From NCBI GenBank assembly GCA_023374045.1, contig CM041777.1, forward strand, positions 467,509,827 through 467,573,826: DNA of 64,000 bases, given 5' to 3'. The DNA is from Limonium bicolor. Taxonomy: Eukaryota > Streptophyta > Magnoliopsida > Caryophyllales > Plumbaginaceae. The notes under the pieces were generated by a model. That model was not told the DNA's origin. It was given only the letters and a program-made list of their open reading frames with translations, and searched no databases. A program made the position numbers and the translations under genes. This document shows, piece by piece, positions 11,401 through 23,404 of this stretch; the first letter of the stretch is position 1; each line of letters begins with the position of its first letter.

Positions 11401-12316
11401 CCAGAGATCTTCGAATCGTTGGTCGGAGGGTACTACTGTTGGTGCATGGGCTACTACCCAAATAAACATGGAGTACAAAGTATACAAACGGGCTATCTCA
11501 ACATGATGCCTGTCAATATTTAATGAACTAAAGGTTAAGTAAATGAGTAAACGCACACTAGTTACAAGTTAGTTCGAGACGTCAATGACGCTCGTAAATA
11601 TGAATAACAAATGAAAGGGCCTTGGAGGCCGAATAAACGAGAACCGTTCGAAAGAGACAACTCTTGTATCGTTATCATATGTACTTGTGTATTATTTGCT
11701 TGTATGCATAATTTATGTGGAACTGTGTGTGCTATATGGGGTGAAGTGCTGAATGTTTATTTATTGCATTTACAATTTCTTTTGCTATATATCTGTAAAA
11801 TGGAATAGCATGTAAATGAACTGCATGATAACTCGACTAATTAACGTAAGGAGTTTAAGGCTTCATGAAGATTACACCTTAGCATATTCAGCGGTTGTGT
11901 TGAGCCTTTATGGCAAACATATTACAGGTGTTGATCGAGACCGACGTCGGAGTGCGAGATACTTTTGGGGTAGTTAGCTATAAACTACTTTTAGATTATA
12001 CCATTGTATCATACTTTTCAGATATACGGTTGTTGTATAAACAAGTCGATGTTGTATACGATTTGGATAATTAGACTGCTCACTAGATCATGGATTTAAT
12101 GTTGTATAGAATAATATCTATCTCTTGGCCATCACAACGTTGTTGAATGATGTTAGTTGTACGTGGAAGCCTAGTTACTCACATGGGTGAGTAATGATGG
12201 TAGCACCCATATTAATAAAGAGTTTAAATTTATTTCCACTGCTAAGTTCAGTTTAAGTTTTTAACGATTGTGTTAAGTAAGTGACTAAGACCGAATTATG
12301 AGTTAGGGGTGTTACA
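8410..12316 (+). mobile_element. Solo LTR (3.9 kb) of a long-LTR gypsy family
   Basis: The ends are TGAAATACCCC and GGGGTGTTACA. These are the ends of the long LTRs at 18898-23404 and 36048-40865 in the opposite orientation, so this LTR reads on the plus strand. The flanks are CGATG (8405-8409) and CGAGG (12317-12321), a 5-bp TSD with one mismatch. Taking out the LTR and one flank leaves the copia frame uninterrupted. No internal coding region is present. A TATA-like TATAAATAG occurs at 9879-9887, but its role is uncertain. Confidence 0.85.
11290..11460. repeat. Internal duplication of about 110 bp in the solo LTR
   Basis: ATGGAAATCCA followed by CGTTGGTCGGAGGG, ACT and GTTGGTGCATGG occurs near 11298-11358 and again near 11392-11450. 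The copies are slightly diverged. The plus-strand ORF over it is a by-product. Confidence 0.7.
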
Positions 12317-12339
12317 CGAGGTGCTGATGGATTCTGTGT

Positions 12340-13680
12340 CACGGACTGAGAGTTATGTGTTGAAGACTGAGGATTCTGAGTCACAGATTAAGGATTCTGT
12401 ATCACATACTAAATATCTGAGTCCTCATTTGAAGTATCCTCTCTCTTTTTACCGAAAGTAAATAGAGTCTCCGGTATTTCTTGAGCATTTCGTCCTACAA
12501 AGTTAAACTCATCGAATTTAACATTTGTTGACTCTTCAACATGAGAGTACTCTTGTTAAACACTCTATAGGCCTTGCTTTTCATGGCATAGCCCATGAAC
12601 ACTCCCTCACCACTTCTTTGATCAAACTTCCCAAGAGTGTTTTTCTTCTGATTCAGTATGTAACATTTACAACCTAACACTCAGAGATGAGAGATAGAAG
12701 GCCTTCTTCCTTTGAATAAATCATAGGGAGTTTTATGAAGAGCATGTCTAATGAGCGCAAGATTTAGCATGTAGCAGGTTGTATTAATAGCTTCTCCCCA
12801 AAAACTTTGAGCTAACATACTACTATTGAGCATTGTGCGTACCATTTCTTGTAAATTTTTGTTCTTCTGTTCTACTTCTCTACTTTGTTGAGGCATATAA
12901 GGAGTGAAGTAATTATGAGCAATGCCAGGTCAGTACATGACTCAGAGAAGTGTTGATTGAGGAACTCTGTGCCCTAATCTATCCGTATGTATACTTGACT
13001 TTTTTCTCAGTTTGTAACTCAAGTTGAGTATCAGAATCTTGAACTCATTAAAAGTTTGATCCTTAGTGGATAGAAGTCTTACCATGTTTATCTTGAATAA
13101 TCATAAACTACCACCAAGATATATTTCTTTCTGGATATACTCTCAACTCGAATCAGTCCCATTAGATCCATGTGTAACAATTTGAGTGTAGCTGATGTGC
13201 TGATTGAGTTCTTTGATGAGTGAAATACATGGATCTGTTTGTTTAGAGCACATTCTCCGTAGATGGACTTTGATTCAAGATTTCGAGATGTCAAATCCAC
13301 TACCAATTCCTTTTGCCTTAGTCGATTGATTAGTTTGTGATGAGCATGACCGAGCCGTAGATGCCATAGTTGAACATCGTCATCCTTAACTGTAAGACAT
13401 GTTATATCTTTTTTTCCGGAATTTTACATCTACCATGTAAGGGTTTCCTTTATGTGTACCACTCAGCAACAACTCTTGACTATCCCTATTTTGACTTGAA
13501 ATCCTTCACAGTCAAATATCACTTGAGATGGGCCTTTATCACATACTTGTGACCCACTCAATAGATCGTGACTAAGACCATCAACAAGACACACTTGATC
13601 AATGATGCACCGATAATTGATATACTTTTTAATGCTTAAATCCCTTGTCTTTCTTGTCTTTTTCCTCATTTATTATTTAA
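12340..13680 (-). pseudogene. Copia GAG-preintegrase and integrase pseudogene
   Basis: The integrase inserts the cDNA into the genome. From right to left: a pre-integrase word VCLVDGLSHDLLSGSQVCDKG (around 13600-13540, shown here with its typical HDLLS core), CALNKQIHVFHSS (around 13230), HMDLMG with the first catalytic Asp (around 13170), MPQQSREVEQKN with the catalytic Glu (around 12890), then FKGRRPSISHL and KFDQRSGEGVFMGY (around 12610). Frameshifts and stops separate the pieces. Gag and protease are not found to the right. Confidence 0.85.
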
Positions 13681-13739
13681 TGAATTTCATATCCTTATTG
13701 AAGTGAAAATGCCTTACACTACCTTGTTTTGGTCTTTTT

Positions 13740-15125
13740 ATGACTTAGGACGTGACCAAGGTGAATTCGGCACACAGCGGTAGAAAAAGCTCAAATCATA
13801 TACCCGTCTGGACTTGCGTTTGACCCTTTCACCGGACAGATGCTTCATGTCCAACTCTTTGACCCGGAAGGAAGTCGGGATGAACCCAGATCACTGCCTT
13901 TCGAATGTCTCTTGTGTTTGGGCAGCATGTCTGGCCTGCTGTCCGGACGCTCTCAAAAGGACCGATATATTTACGACCACAAGTGAAGTGCGGAGAATTC
14001 TTATATATTTTTGGCCAGCCAGGGTGTCCAGCTTAGGGACCCGGACAGGACATCTGGATCGCTCACACTGAAGAAAAAACTCGCCTGACGCTCTGAGTCA
14101 CGTCCGCTTTACTAGCCGGACACCCCACCCGCCGGACGCGTGTATTTTATGTGCAAACTTTCTATTTAAATGAAGCGAAGAAAGACAGAAGTGCATTAAA
14201 TTCAGTCACGAAGAAAATACAACGCCACTCTACTCATCTTTTCTCCTCGCACTACTGCAACCCTAGTAAGGGATCTTCATCACCAGCTTCATCTTTGTTC
14301 AATTCTTCACCCTGCAGATTCTAGATCTGGATACCAACAATTAGGGAGTTCTCTCTTCTCTTTATAATGAATTCTAGACTTGTTTTCTTTGTCGATTTCT
14401 TGAGTATGTCTGGTTAAAAAGATTTAACTTTAGGGGATGGTTGTTTGTAATTTGGATATGATTTAGATTTGTATTTTGCAGTTTAAATTCGAGAATTTCA
14501 TGGATTATTTTGGATTAAAAGTTATACTTTGCGCTACTTGATTAATCTTATGAATTATTTGAGTTGCTTTGCAAATCCTTTTTCAAATTGATTAGTGAGT
14601 ATTAGGAAGGTCTCTTTAATCTAAAAATCTATGAAGAAGCAAATTGGATAGACTAGGTTTTCCTTCAGATGCTTAGAATTCTTTGCGCGTAATCACCTAT
14701 TCGTGTTTTGCTTGATTCTAGATTAGAATTCGCAAGTTCTGTTAGGTGTGCTTTTTGGTGACTACGATTTAGTCTTGAAAAGAAATTAAAGAATTCGCCA
14801 ATCCATATCTCGAATTGTACTACAGAAACCTATCTAGGGAGAAACAACCTAAACCCGGGGGTTCCACCTTACTTGTTTAATTTAATCACTTTTACATACT
14901 TTTTATTTACTTGTTTTCTCGCTATTTTAATTTTTAAAACAACAAAGAACAACCCCCCTTAATTTCTTGTTTTCTAGGATTAGACTTTCCCTTTCCAAGT
15001 CCCCTGGTTCGATACCTAGTTGCTTAATTTAATTTACTACTACGATCAAAATTTTTCTGCAACCCGTAAACTTTTGGTTTATTATTTTCTAGAATTATTT
15101 CTCAGTTTTTAGTTTATCAAAAATC
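13740..15125 (+). repeat. LTR-like insertion in the copia element, ends uncertain
   Basis: The block does not fit copia coding sequence. Its right part has a T-rich run leading to TCCCCTGGTTCGATACC (about 15000-15016), a phrase typical of the R-U5 region of plant Athila/Tat-type LTRs on the plus strand. Its left part carries GTCCG/CGGAC words. I could not fix the termini or a TSD, and no PBS follows, so a solo LTR is the likeliest reading. Confidence 0.45.
13807..14137. repeat. Cluster of GTCC/GGAC and CGGAC words
   Basis: The words include CTGGAC, CCGGACAG, CATGTCC, GTCCGGACG (about 13940), GTCCAG, CCCGGACAGGAC, CGTCCGC and GCCGGACACC. They are less regular than the arrays at 6205 and 33848, but again form a GC-rich patch inside an LTR-like block. 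Confidence 0.55.
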
Positions 15126-15577
15126 ATGTTAGCAATCAATGCAGGAACCATCCCCTACCCTAACCCAATGATTCCTCCTTTTGCATTGTTACCAAAGGTT
15201 ACTTTTCCTCCTTTATGTTCAGAAAGAGAACTAAACTTAAAAGGAATTTGTTTTGAGTGGGAGAAACGGAATAGAATCAAGAAAGGAAATAGAGGGGAAT
15301 GGAAAAGAATCCCCTTTGATTTTTTTGGTTGTTTGTTTGAGAGGGAGAAAATGAAATAAATAACCAGTCAATGGATGTCCTTCCATAATCTCAGGCTTAA
15401 GATTTTCTTGTATTACTATCCTAAAGATCAAGATCGATAGAGATCAACTGATCCTCCATCTACTTGCACCAACTCAAATAGTTTAACTTGGTGAGCTTCA
15501 ACGACTTAACATTGTAGGAATTCATCTTAGATCTCCCTGGTAAATTTTTCTTCAGTTACACGAACAACCGATAACAT
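15126..15577. other. Region between LTR-like block and copia PBS
   Basis: Copia gag would be expected here on the minus strand, but I recognise no UBN2 or zinc-knuckle words. A few words near 15520-15580 could be a gag N-terminus. A 77-codon plus-strand ORF (15126-15359) has no recognisable motif and is purine-rich. Function is not assigned. Confidence 0.35.
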
Positions 15578-15589
15578 GCTCTGATACCA
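15578..15589 (-). other. Copia primer binding site, initiator tRNA-Met type
   Basis: The minus strand reads TGGTATCAGAGC two bases after the LTR end. This is the standard tRNA-iMet PBS of plant LTR elements. Confidence 0.85.
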
Positions 15590-15591
15590 AT

Positions 15592-16136
15592 TGAAAGAAT
15601 CGCTACGGGTACTCTTCCTGAGTCTAGGACTCACAACATGACGGACATGAGTATATGGCCGACGAGGAACTCGGAAGGAAAGAAGAGAGAGACTTGGTGA
15701 TAAACGAAATTCATATTCAAATCGTAGTACCTCAATCACTTATACCACTGTATACTTCAACACATTTAGAACACTCTCTAAACTTCACTCTCATGTTCAA
15801 TCTCTCAAAAGTTTATTCCGCTGAATTACAAAACAAAAACCCGAAAACAATCAACTCTAAAAGTTCTCTATTTTCTCTTTGTTAAAAACCGTTAACCTTA
15901 ATGGTCGTTTCTCCTTTCTATCTATACACTTCGAAAAATAATCTCTTTTTAAGATCTGAATCTTAAAGATAGATATTTTCATAACAGAATATAAGCGCTC
16001 AATGTAACTGTTTTGACATCTATTAAGCTGTTGTATCCAACACGTGCGCTCCGCTTCTCCCGGTCAGTTCAAAACTTAACAAGTTGTGTCTATGACTCAC
16101 AACTTGAGTTTGACAATCAAAATAAATAGCCTAACA
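15592..16136 (-). repeat. 5' LTR of the copia element
   Basis: The plus strand runs TGAAAGAATC...CCTAACA, 545 bp, a normal copia LTR size. On the minus strand it begins TGTTAGGC. The left end is fixed by the PBS; the right end is inferred from the TG/CA rule, because the partner LTR is outside the window. Confidence 0.6.
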
Positions 16137-16520
16137 ATAAAACAGTTGATTTGTGGGTTTCCCATTCAGTTAGCGTTTATAAAGCAATTCATTTCATTAG
16201 GTTATCGTGCTTTGATGTTAATACATTACCGGTTTTTATTTTGGGTGAGGGAAGAAAGCCATTAAATTTGAAATGTGAAATGAATAATGCAGTTAGTGGT
16301 GTGCTGGGTGGAATCTTGTTGGTATTTGCACTAATTTTAGAAATCAGGTTTCATCAGATTGATCCGGTTATGAGGTAGAGTTGCATTTCTTTTGCGCTTA
16401 AGAAAAAAATTACACTTCACAAATGTATATCCTAAAAATATAGCCACTAAGGATATATTGTAGAGTAAAATAAATCTAAAAGATATATTATAAAGTAAAA
16501 TAAACCTAAAATATATTATA
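16137..16520. other. Short unassigned stretch with AT-rich repeat
   Basis: A 75-codon plus-strand ORF (16151-16378) includes a hydrophobic stretch (SGVLGGILLVFALILEI) with no family I recognise; it could be a host-exon remnant or chance. At 16451-16520 a 33-bp AT-rich unit (GATATATT...GTAAAATAAA) repeats about twice. This probably represents older DNA into which the MITE inserted. Confidence 0.35.
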
Positions 16521-16594
16521 CTCCCTCTGTTAATTAATAGCTGTCGTTTTAGGATGTGATTCTTGCTCAACAATATATGTCTTTTTAGCTTTTT
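16521..16594 (+). mobile_element. Stowaway-like MITE, left half
   Basis: It begins CTCCCTCTGTTAATTAATAG after a TA dinucleotide. Its first 32 bp are an imperfect inverted repeat of the end of 49215-49384. The two halves together would make an element of about 230 bp, usual for Stowaway. The LINE (16597-49214) separates them. Confidence 0.7.
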
Positions 16595-16659
16595 TTGATC
16601 AAAAAGTGATTCTCATTCATTAGCCAGGATCGGCAGTAGAATTACATTCGCATTCGATC

Positions 16660-18897
16660 AAGCGATCGCACTCTACAGGAGGAGATATTAACTCCTTAAA
16701 ACCTCTTGAGCTAGTAAGAGCAAATTTAGCTAAGAAATCTGCCACCCCATTACAATCCCTCTTAACTTTAACAAAACTACACTGTAAAAACTCGAGAGCC
16801 AGGTTATTACACTTGGCAAGAAGAACCTCACATGGATGACCAGAGTAACTTCCTTTGTTCAGAAGGTTGATTGCAGGTCAGGGAATCAGATTCAGCTATG
16901 ACCTTCCCAAACCCTTTCTTCTTAGCGAGACACAGTCTATTCAGTATACTCTAGACTTCCACTTCTAGGATGGAGGTGGATCCCATCTGATGCGTAAATC
17001 CTGCAACCCATGATCCATTGTAGTCCCGAATGACTCCTGCTGCAGCAACATTCCCGTTTGAATCAGAGGCCGCATCAGAATTAATTTTGAAGACACCTTT
17101 AGGGGGAGGACACCATCTATGCACCACTCTTTCAATGAGTCCAGGGTTCTTCAGATGGTTCGTGCCTTTTCTTCCATTTGTATAATCAACTATCTTCTTG
17201 AACACAGCCCAGGGGTCAATCTTCTCTTCTGCCGAAATATTATTGTGGAACTTAAAGTTCCGCCACCACCAGAAGGAGTGACAGATGATGGCAAAAACTT
17301 GATTCCAAACTTCCCCTCCCATCTCTGGGATCCCTTTTCTATGAGATAGATTCCAACTCATCCATTCTCTAAAGTCAACTTCATTTTGAAAAAACCTCTG
17401 GCGGTGGGGTATGTCGAGTTGATCCCAGAATTCTCTGCTCAACTTACAGTCTCTCATGATGTGAATTTCATTCTCTAGTGTCCCATAAGTCGAGCAGTTG
17501 CCATCTGAAAGAAGTCCTCGTCTGTGTAATAGAGCTTTGGTTTTTAATCTCCGATGCCCCATTAACCACAAAAAAAGTTTGATCTTCTCTGGGACTTCCA
17601 GTTTCCAAATAAGATTCCAGAAACTATTTTCCTGACCTGTAGTAAAAAAATTCTCATATACAGAAGACATAGTTAGAGATCAGAGCTATTATGGGACCAA
17701 TATAAGCTATCTTCAATATTATCATCAAAAATAACTTTACTAGTCAATGAGTATAATAAGCTAGCAGGAAGCAAATTCGAGAGAAAATCCCAATTCCAAC
17801 ACCTTCCTACTTCCCACAAATTCTCAACTATAACATCTGTGTCAATAACAGCATCATGGGGAGTAAAGGTTAGAAGCGGTTTATCTATCAGCCATCTGTC
17901 CTTCCAGAATTTAATAACCTTACCGTTACCTAGTTTCCAACTTGTGCCTTCTTCTATGATTGATCGACTGCTGAGGATGTTCTTCCAGATTGGAGAAGCA
18001 GTTCTGACTTCAGGATTTTTGTACTTACTCAGAAGGATTTTAGCCCAGAGGAAGCCCTGCTGGTGCAGAAGTCTCCAGCTAAGCTTAGCTAAACAAGCTT
18101 TATTCATTGCACATGACTTCCTGAGACCTAGTCCACCCATCACTTTTGGTTTACAGATGGAATCCCAGGAAACAGTGTGAATTTTCCTGTCTGTTTCCTT
18201 GTGACCCCATAGGAAACACCTACTGATCTTATCCAGTTTATCACACATGGAAGCAGGCAAAGATAGAGTCATCATGTTAAAAATAGCGGAAGAACTAAGC
18301 ACAGACTTCACCAAGGTTAATCGACCAGCAAAGGATAAGGATTTTTCCTTCCAACCACATATCTTTTTTTGGACTTTCTCAACTAATTCCTTATACTGGT
18401 CTTTTTTGTTTCTACCACAGCAGATGTTAATTCCGAGATATCTACCTATATTGTTAGCAATAGGTATCCATATACTCCTACTGAGGCTCACTTTCCTTAC
18501 ATGATCAACATTCCTAGAAAACATGATACAGGACTTTTCTAAACTGACTTTCCCACCAGACATCTCATAAAAACCATGGAGAGCTGTCATCATCCAGTTT
18601 AAATTTCCCCAGAAGCAGATCCAAACAAAACGAGGTCGTCAGCAAAAAACAAATGAGATAGTCCAGGACCCGTCCGGCTTAATTTAATTGTATCCCATCT
18701 GTTCTCCTGGACAAAAATGTCAATCATATGGGAGAACCGTTCCATACACAAGACAAATATGTATGGGGACAAGGGATCCCCCTGCCTAATCCCTCTAGAA
18801 GGGTTAAAGGATTCTGACTCACATCCATTCCATAGAACCTTCATTGAAACAGTTTCTATACAGGACATGACTAGCTCAATAAAATTAGGAGGCGGAT
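16660..18897 (-). pseudogene. LINE ORF2, 3' part: RT core, zf-RVT and RNase H
   Basis: From right: FIELVMSCIETVSM, RGIRQGDPLSPYIF, and the catalytic FFADDLVLFG (around 18640). After a frameshift come GGKVSLEKSCIMFS and the RT thumb (18593-17673). After another frameshift comes the zinc-binding zf-RVT domain with IKLFLWLMGHRRLKTKALL (around 17560). Then follows an RNase H with INSDAASDSNGNVAAAGVI (around 17040-17090), decaying to about 16660. RT primes cDNA at nicked target DNA; a C-terminal RNase H is common in plant L1s. The piece begins abruptly at the LTR start at 18898. Confidence 0.9.
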
Positions 18898-21800
18898 TGT
18901 AACACCCCAACTACAACCATACACTTAACAACACATTGCAGCGGAAAACTTAACTCATCACATTACTTAACCCAATGGTGTTACACGCCGTTAACCACCC
19001 ACGTGGCTAACAAGGCTAATACATTTACATTGTATCGGTCTGATGGACTAGATTCCCGAGCGACTACACATTACTATCCCTTTCCATTACAACAACAACA
19101 TACATATACATTCCAACTGTACTGAGTATTTACAAACTAATGCTGATAACAATTTCGGTCTTACTACACCTACAATTCATACATAATGTAAATGGCTACC
19201 CATGTATAAACAACTACCCCGTCCTACTCTCGAACGGCTTCCAGCTCCTTGTACCTGAAATAGGAAAGAGAAGAAAGGGTGGCCCCCCAGGGGCTCAGCA
19301 CCTTTGCTGGTATGGTAATCCCGCAGCCCGCATGCTACCGGGCCACGCACAACTAATTGTCGTCTTAGCATGCGGTTGATTTTATTTAAATCATGCATGT
19401 TAACTGTAAACACATAACACCTTACATACCCATAACAATGGGCTCAATAAAACAGTGCACGCATCTTTACTCGTTAGAACACTCATTGTGTCCTTTTACC
19501 CTAGAGGGTTTTTCCTCTATTGGAGCTATTTCCTTAATAGACGACACTTACCCACTAGCCGGGTTATTCTCCAAAACGTCTTATATTGAACTGGGATTCA
19601 TATCCATGATCCACATACTTCACACAACAACCTATACCACATATTGACATCCATCTTACATAAAATCGCAATAATATTTGCATCACATTATCAACACATA
19701 ACATAACGGGAACGGTTCTCATAGGAACCGACCCAAACATAATTAGTTCACTTGGAGAGCCTAGAGAATGTTGCCAAACTCATGCTAAGCTCGTTACATA
19801 ACTCATTACCGTCCTGTTAAATGAACGAATAACTTAATCCCAAGGTGCGTCGAATATAGTGATCCAAGCACACCGAACAAACATAGTATGCCCCTGTGGC
19901 CCGACGTGAGTCAGTAAAATAGCTTTGGTTAAGCTAAAGGGAAGATTGGAAACCAAATTGGAAAACAATCATAACATACAAAGAGAATCGAACCGGTTAT
20001 GACATCGACTCCCATACTCACACGCGTGGCCGGAACAGACCGGACTCCTCACTCCCTAGTTAGCACTTGTTAGAAGTCTCATTATTGGACTTAGTACATT
20101 AATTCACACTTAGGTGGTTAGGTCTAGTCAGACAGACACAAGGGTAGTGAGCATATTAACACGCACAAACAAACACATAACTAACTCACGCATAGCCGTG
20201 GTTAGAACGTTCCTTAGGTTGGAAACGTTATTACCGGATACCGTTCTCTTACGTTTACCTAATATTGGTTAACTAGCCTTTCATACGCATTCGAGGTTAC
20301 CGGTATCGGTACGCAAACACACAACAACAACAACAACGACTGTAAACTCGTTTCATGATTTATCTTATAACGTGGCAAACATACAGAAAAACACATTGGC
20401 ATGCAAGCCGGTGTAATCCGGTAGGACACAGGTTGCAAGAAAACCATACCTGTCACCAAGGTCCACTATATTGTGTCCTCCTAGGTTCCTCGAACAAATC
20501 CCGTACAACTGGTAACATCACAATTACTTTAATTAACATTGAAGTAACTTGATTGCTTAACGTCTAATGCGCCCATAGTTACCCCGTCATCCCGTTATAT
20601 TTAAGTTACTCTTGTGATCTTAAGTTCACAACTCTCACATCAAACCTAACTCTTGTTTACACATTTTAAGGCCTTTATATGTCACCAAACAAGGCCTAAA
20701 CATCATCTAAAACCATTACCATTCAATCCCCCATCATTAGGAGACTTAAACAAAATTTTTTCTTCATCTCTGGTCTGGACCGCCCCTCTGGGGCGGTCCC
20801 AGGGGCGGTCCACAACAGAAACTACTTCGCCTGCGCTGGACCTCCCCACAGGGGCGGTCCCTAGGGGCGGTCCACAGCAGACCCCATTTTAAAAAGTGTT
20901 TTTCTCCTCATTTTGAACTCCAAATTCACCCAAATCTTTTCTCAATCATTCCACAATCTTTCCACATGTTTCCTACATGTTTAAACACCTTAAAACAAGC
21001 ACTAAACCTTCCTAAATCATCACTAACTTGCTACTCAATTTCTTACAACAATTCCTAACACTTATAACATTTTTCCTTAGGATTTCTAAGTGGTGAATCA
21101 TGCCTACAATATCACTAACCAAAGTGTGCTTCCACAACAAGGTAACCACTCCTAAAGCATCATTTTGCATCACCCTCATCCCCTTTACACACACTCCTCA
21201 AGTCTTTCCCACAAGTTCATAATTAAACCTTCACAAGGCATTACACTTCCATTGTTCACCAAACTTTGCACAAGACTTTACCATACCTCCACCATGACCT
21301 TGGTGTATCTAGAAATCATCCATTAGTTCTCTAAATCTCCAAGACTATGCCCAAGGCATCTTAACACTTAAGAACACCTTATTCCACTTTCTTTCACCAT
21401 CATAACACTTAACAATTCCAAGTACAATCTAGGTCACCAAATCTCATTAGAATACATAAACTCCTTTGTTTATCAACTAAATTTTGCCATAGCTTCTCTT
21501 GTATCACCTTACACCAAAACACATAGTTTTTCCACCATTATACAACCAAGAACACTAAATCTCTTAATACACATTCCTTACACACAAACATATTGTTTTT
21601 CATCCTTTAACCACCAAAGATATCCATCTTCACAAGAGATGTTTTTTTACACACAACTAAACCTTTAAACAACACTACATCACAATATAGTGCACAAACT
21701 TAAATTGCTTTGCACTTAGGCCCTTAAATTGCATAAACCTTAAACACTGAATTTCCCACATAATAATGCCTTCAACCTGTAAATACACACAACAATGCTC

Positions 21801-23404
21801 CCATGTCTTTTTAGTCCACCTAGTGGATAGTTTTCTAGCTCATTTCCCATTGGCTCTTCAGGTTATTTATTAAGCAAATATAGCTCAATTTCCTAGTACA
21901 ATAACCCACATTAAGAGAGGTCATTTACCTCTTTGTTTTCCAAGCTTTCTCACTTGTTTTCTCTTGTTCTTTCTTGGTTGAAAATCGGCATGGAACTTTT
22001 ATCACTTGTCAATCTTCTAACCAATACACATATAAGGGTAATGAGCATTAAGTTTAATACTCAAACTCATAATTAAACCCTAGGTTTACATAAGTGTCTT
22101 AAAACACTAAAATTTGATGATTACCTTTGGAATTTGAAAGAGAACTTGAATAAGTATCAAGATAGAACTCCACCTAGCCCTTTGAAGTTTGAAATGAAGC
22201 TACACAAAGACAAGAGAAAACACCATTACTAGGTGATTCTCGGTCACACACAAAAACAAGTGGAAACATTAATTTTCTTTGGTTTTCCTCACCTTGAAGC
22301 AAAGGAGAATGACAAGGCATGAAAATATGAGCTCAAGCTCCTTCAATGGTGAATCTTCATGGCACCAAAATGGAGTTCTTGAAGATTTGAAAAGATAGGA
22401 ATGAAGAGCTTACTCTAACTAAGACAACGGTAGTCTCGGAATTAAATTCGGAGCATGGAATCATAAGTTACAAGTAAAAGGAGATGGAGAATGACTACTT
22501 GCTGTAGCAAAATGAGAATGGAGAAGGGAGGATGAGGTTGGAGACGGTGGGAATCAAAAAGAAAAGAAGAGGAAGTGAGGAGAGAGGTAAGTTTTGGAGA
22601 TATTTAAGTTATAAAGCAAAAGTAACCCTTTTACTTACTTTTCTTTCTTTATTTTAATTGGCTAGCCAAGTGTGATGACTCACACCCCTAAAACCGTGGC
22701 CCCTTACATATTAGAGATGTATATGGTCTTTGTTGACCATCTAAACAACTTATGTTGACTTATGACTTAAACTAACACTATTTGAGCACTATTCACAAAC
22801 TAAGGCACATATTTGTGAAATTTTTGATTTCCCATTGATCTAGACTTCCTAATGTGATACTAAGTAGTACACATGTTGATTAAAGAGTAATGATGGACAT
22901 TTAGCCACTCAAAACTCATTTACAAGACAATTTTTCAAAAATGTGCTTTACGACTCCTTAAAGCACATTTTGTGTTTTAACTTGTTTTCAAGCTTGGTTT
23001 TCTTTAGTAACTGATTTGAAATGTTAATTAACATATAAATAAGGTCTTGGTAAGCTTATTAGGTCTTAACCAAACTTATCCCAAGCTTAGAGCACATTTT
23101 CGCCAGTATTAGCTTTAAGGTATTTATTTGTGTTTTGTTTGGTTTAATTGTCTACCAAAGTTTCCTAAGGACTTAATTAGCCTTATTAAATCATAAGTGA
23201 ATGTTATAAAGTCTTGGTAGGCTCTTTGGGTCCTAACCAAGTTCATTCCAAGCTTAGAGCATGTTTTTGCTCAAACTGTGTCTTAGTGTTTTATTGTGTT
23301 TTTACTATGGTTTAAATTGTACACTGATGTTTCTAAGGCACTTCTTAGCCTTTAAATACCATAGTTTAATGTTTAAACAACATATCAAGGTTTGGGGTAT
23401 TTCA
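18898..23404 (-). repeat. Long LTR (4507 bp) of a minus-strand gypsy-type element
   Basis: The plus strand begins TGTAACACCCC and ends GGGGTATTTCA, followed by the purine tract complement CTACCCCCC. It is therefore the 3' LTR of a minus-strand element. It contains a TATA-like stretch near 22605-22620 (minus TTTATAACTTAAATA). Its last 1926 bp (from 21479) are repeated twice more in the tandem array to the right. No coding sequence is recognised. Confidence 0.85.
20777..20880. repeat. GGACCGCCCC/GGGGCGGTCC hairpin cluster in the long LTR
   Basis: A perfect hairpin with 10-bp arms and a 3-nt loop lies at 20777-20799. It is followed by AGGGGCGGTCCAC, then a second block with GGACCTCCCC, GGGGCGGTCC and AGGGGCGGTCCAC. 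It is a strong GC island in AT-rich DNA. The translated ORF over it is not convincing. Confidence 0.85.

Larger units (their letters stand above)
7532..16136 (-). mobile_element. Ty1/copia retrotransposon, broken by three insertions
   Basis: The minus-strand order from right is LTR (15592-16136), PBS (15578-15589), an unrecognised stretch, GAG-preintegrase and integrase (13680-12340), then RT (8407-7548). It is interrupted by an LTR-like block (about 13740-15125), a solo LTR (8410-12316) and the gag-only gypsy element (left of 7532). RNase H and the 3' LTR would lie beyond the left window edge. Taking out the solo LTR and one TSD copy leaves the reading frame continuous. Confidence 0.85.

Noticed and set aside
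13814..14071. 85-codon plus-strand ORF
   Set aside because: Inside an LTR-like block over GTCC/GGAC words; no family.
20653..20892. 79-codon ORF over the GGACC hairpins
   Set aside because: Lies within a long LTR and its only feature comes from the hairpins.
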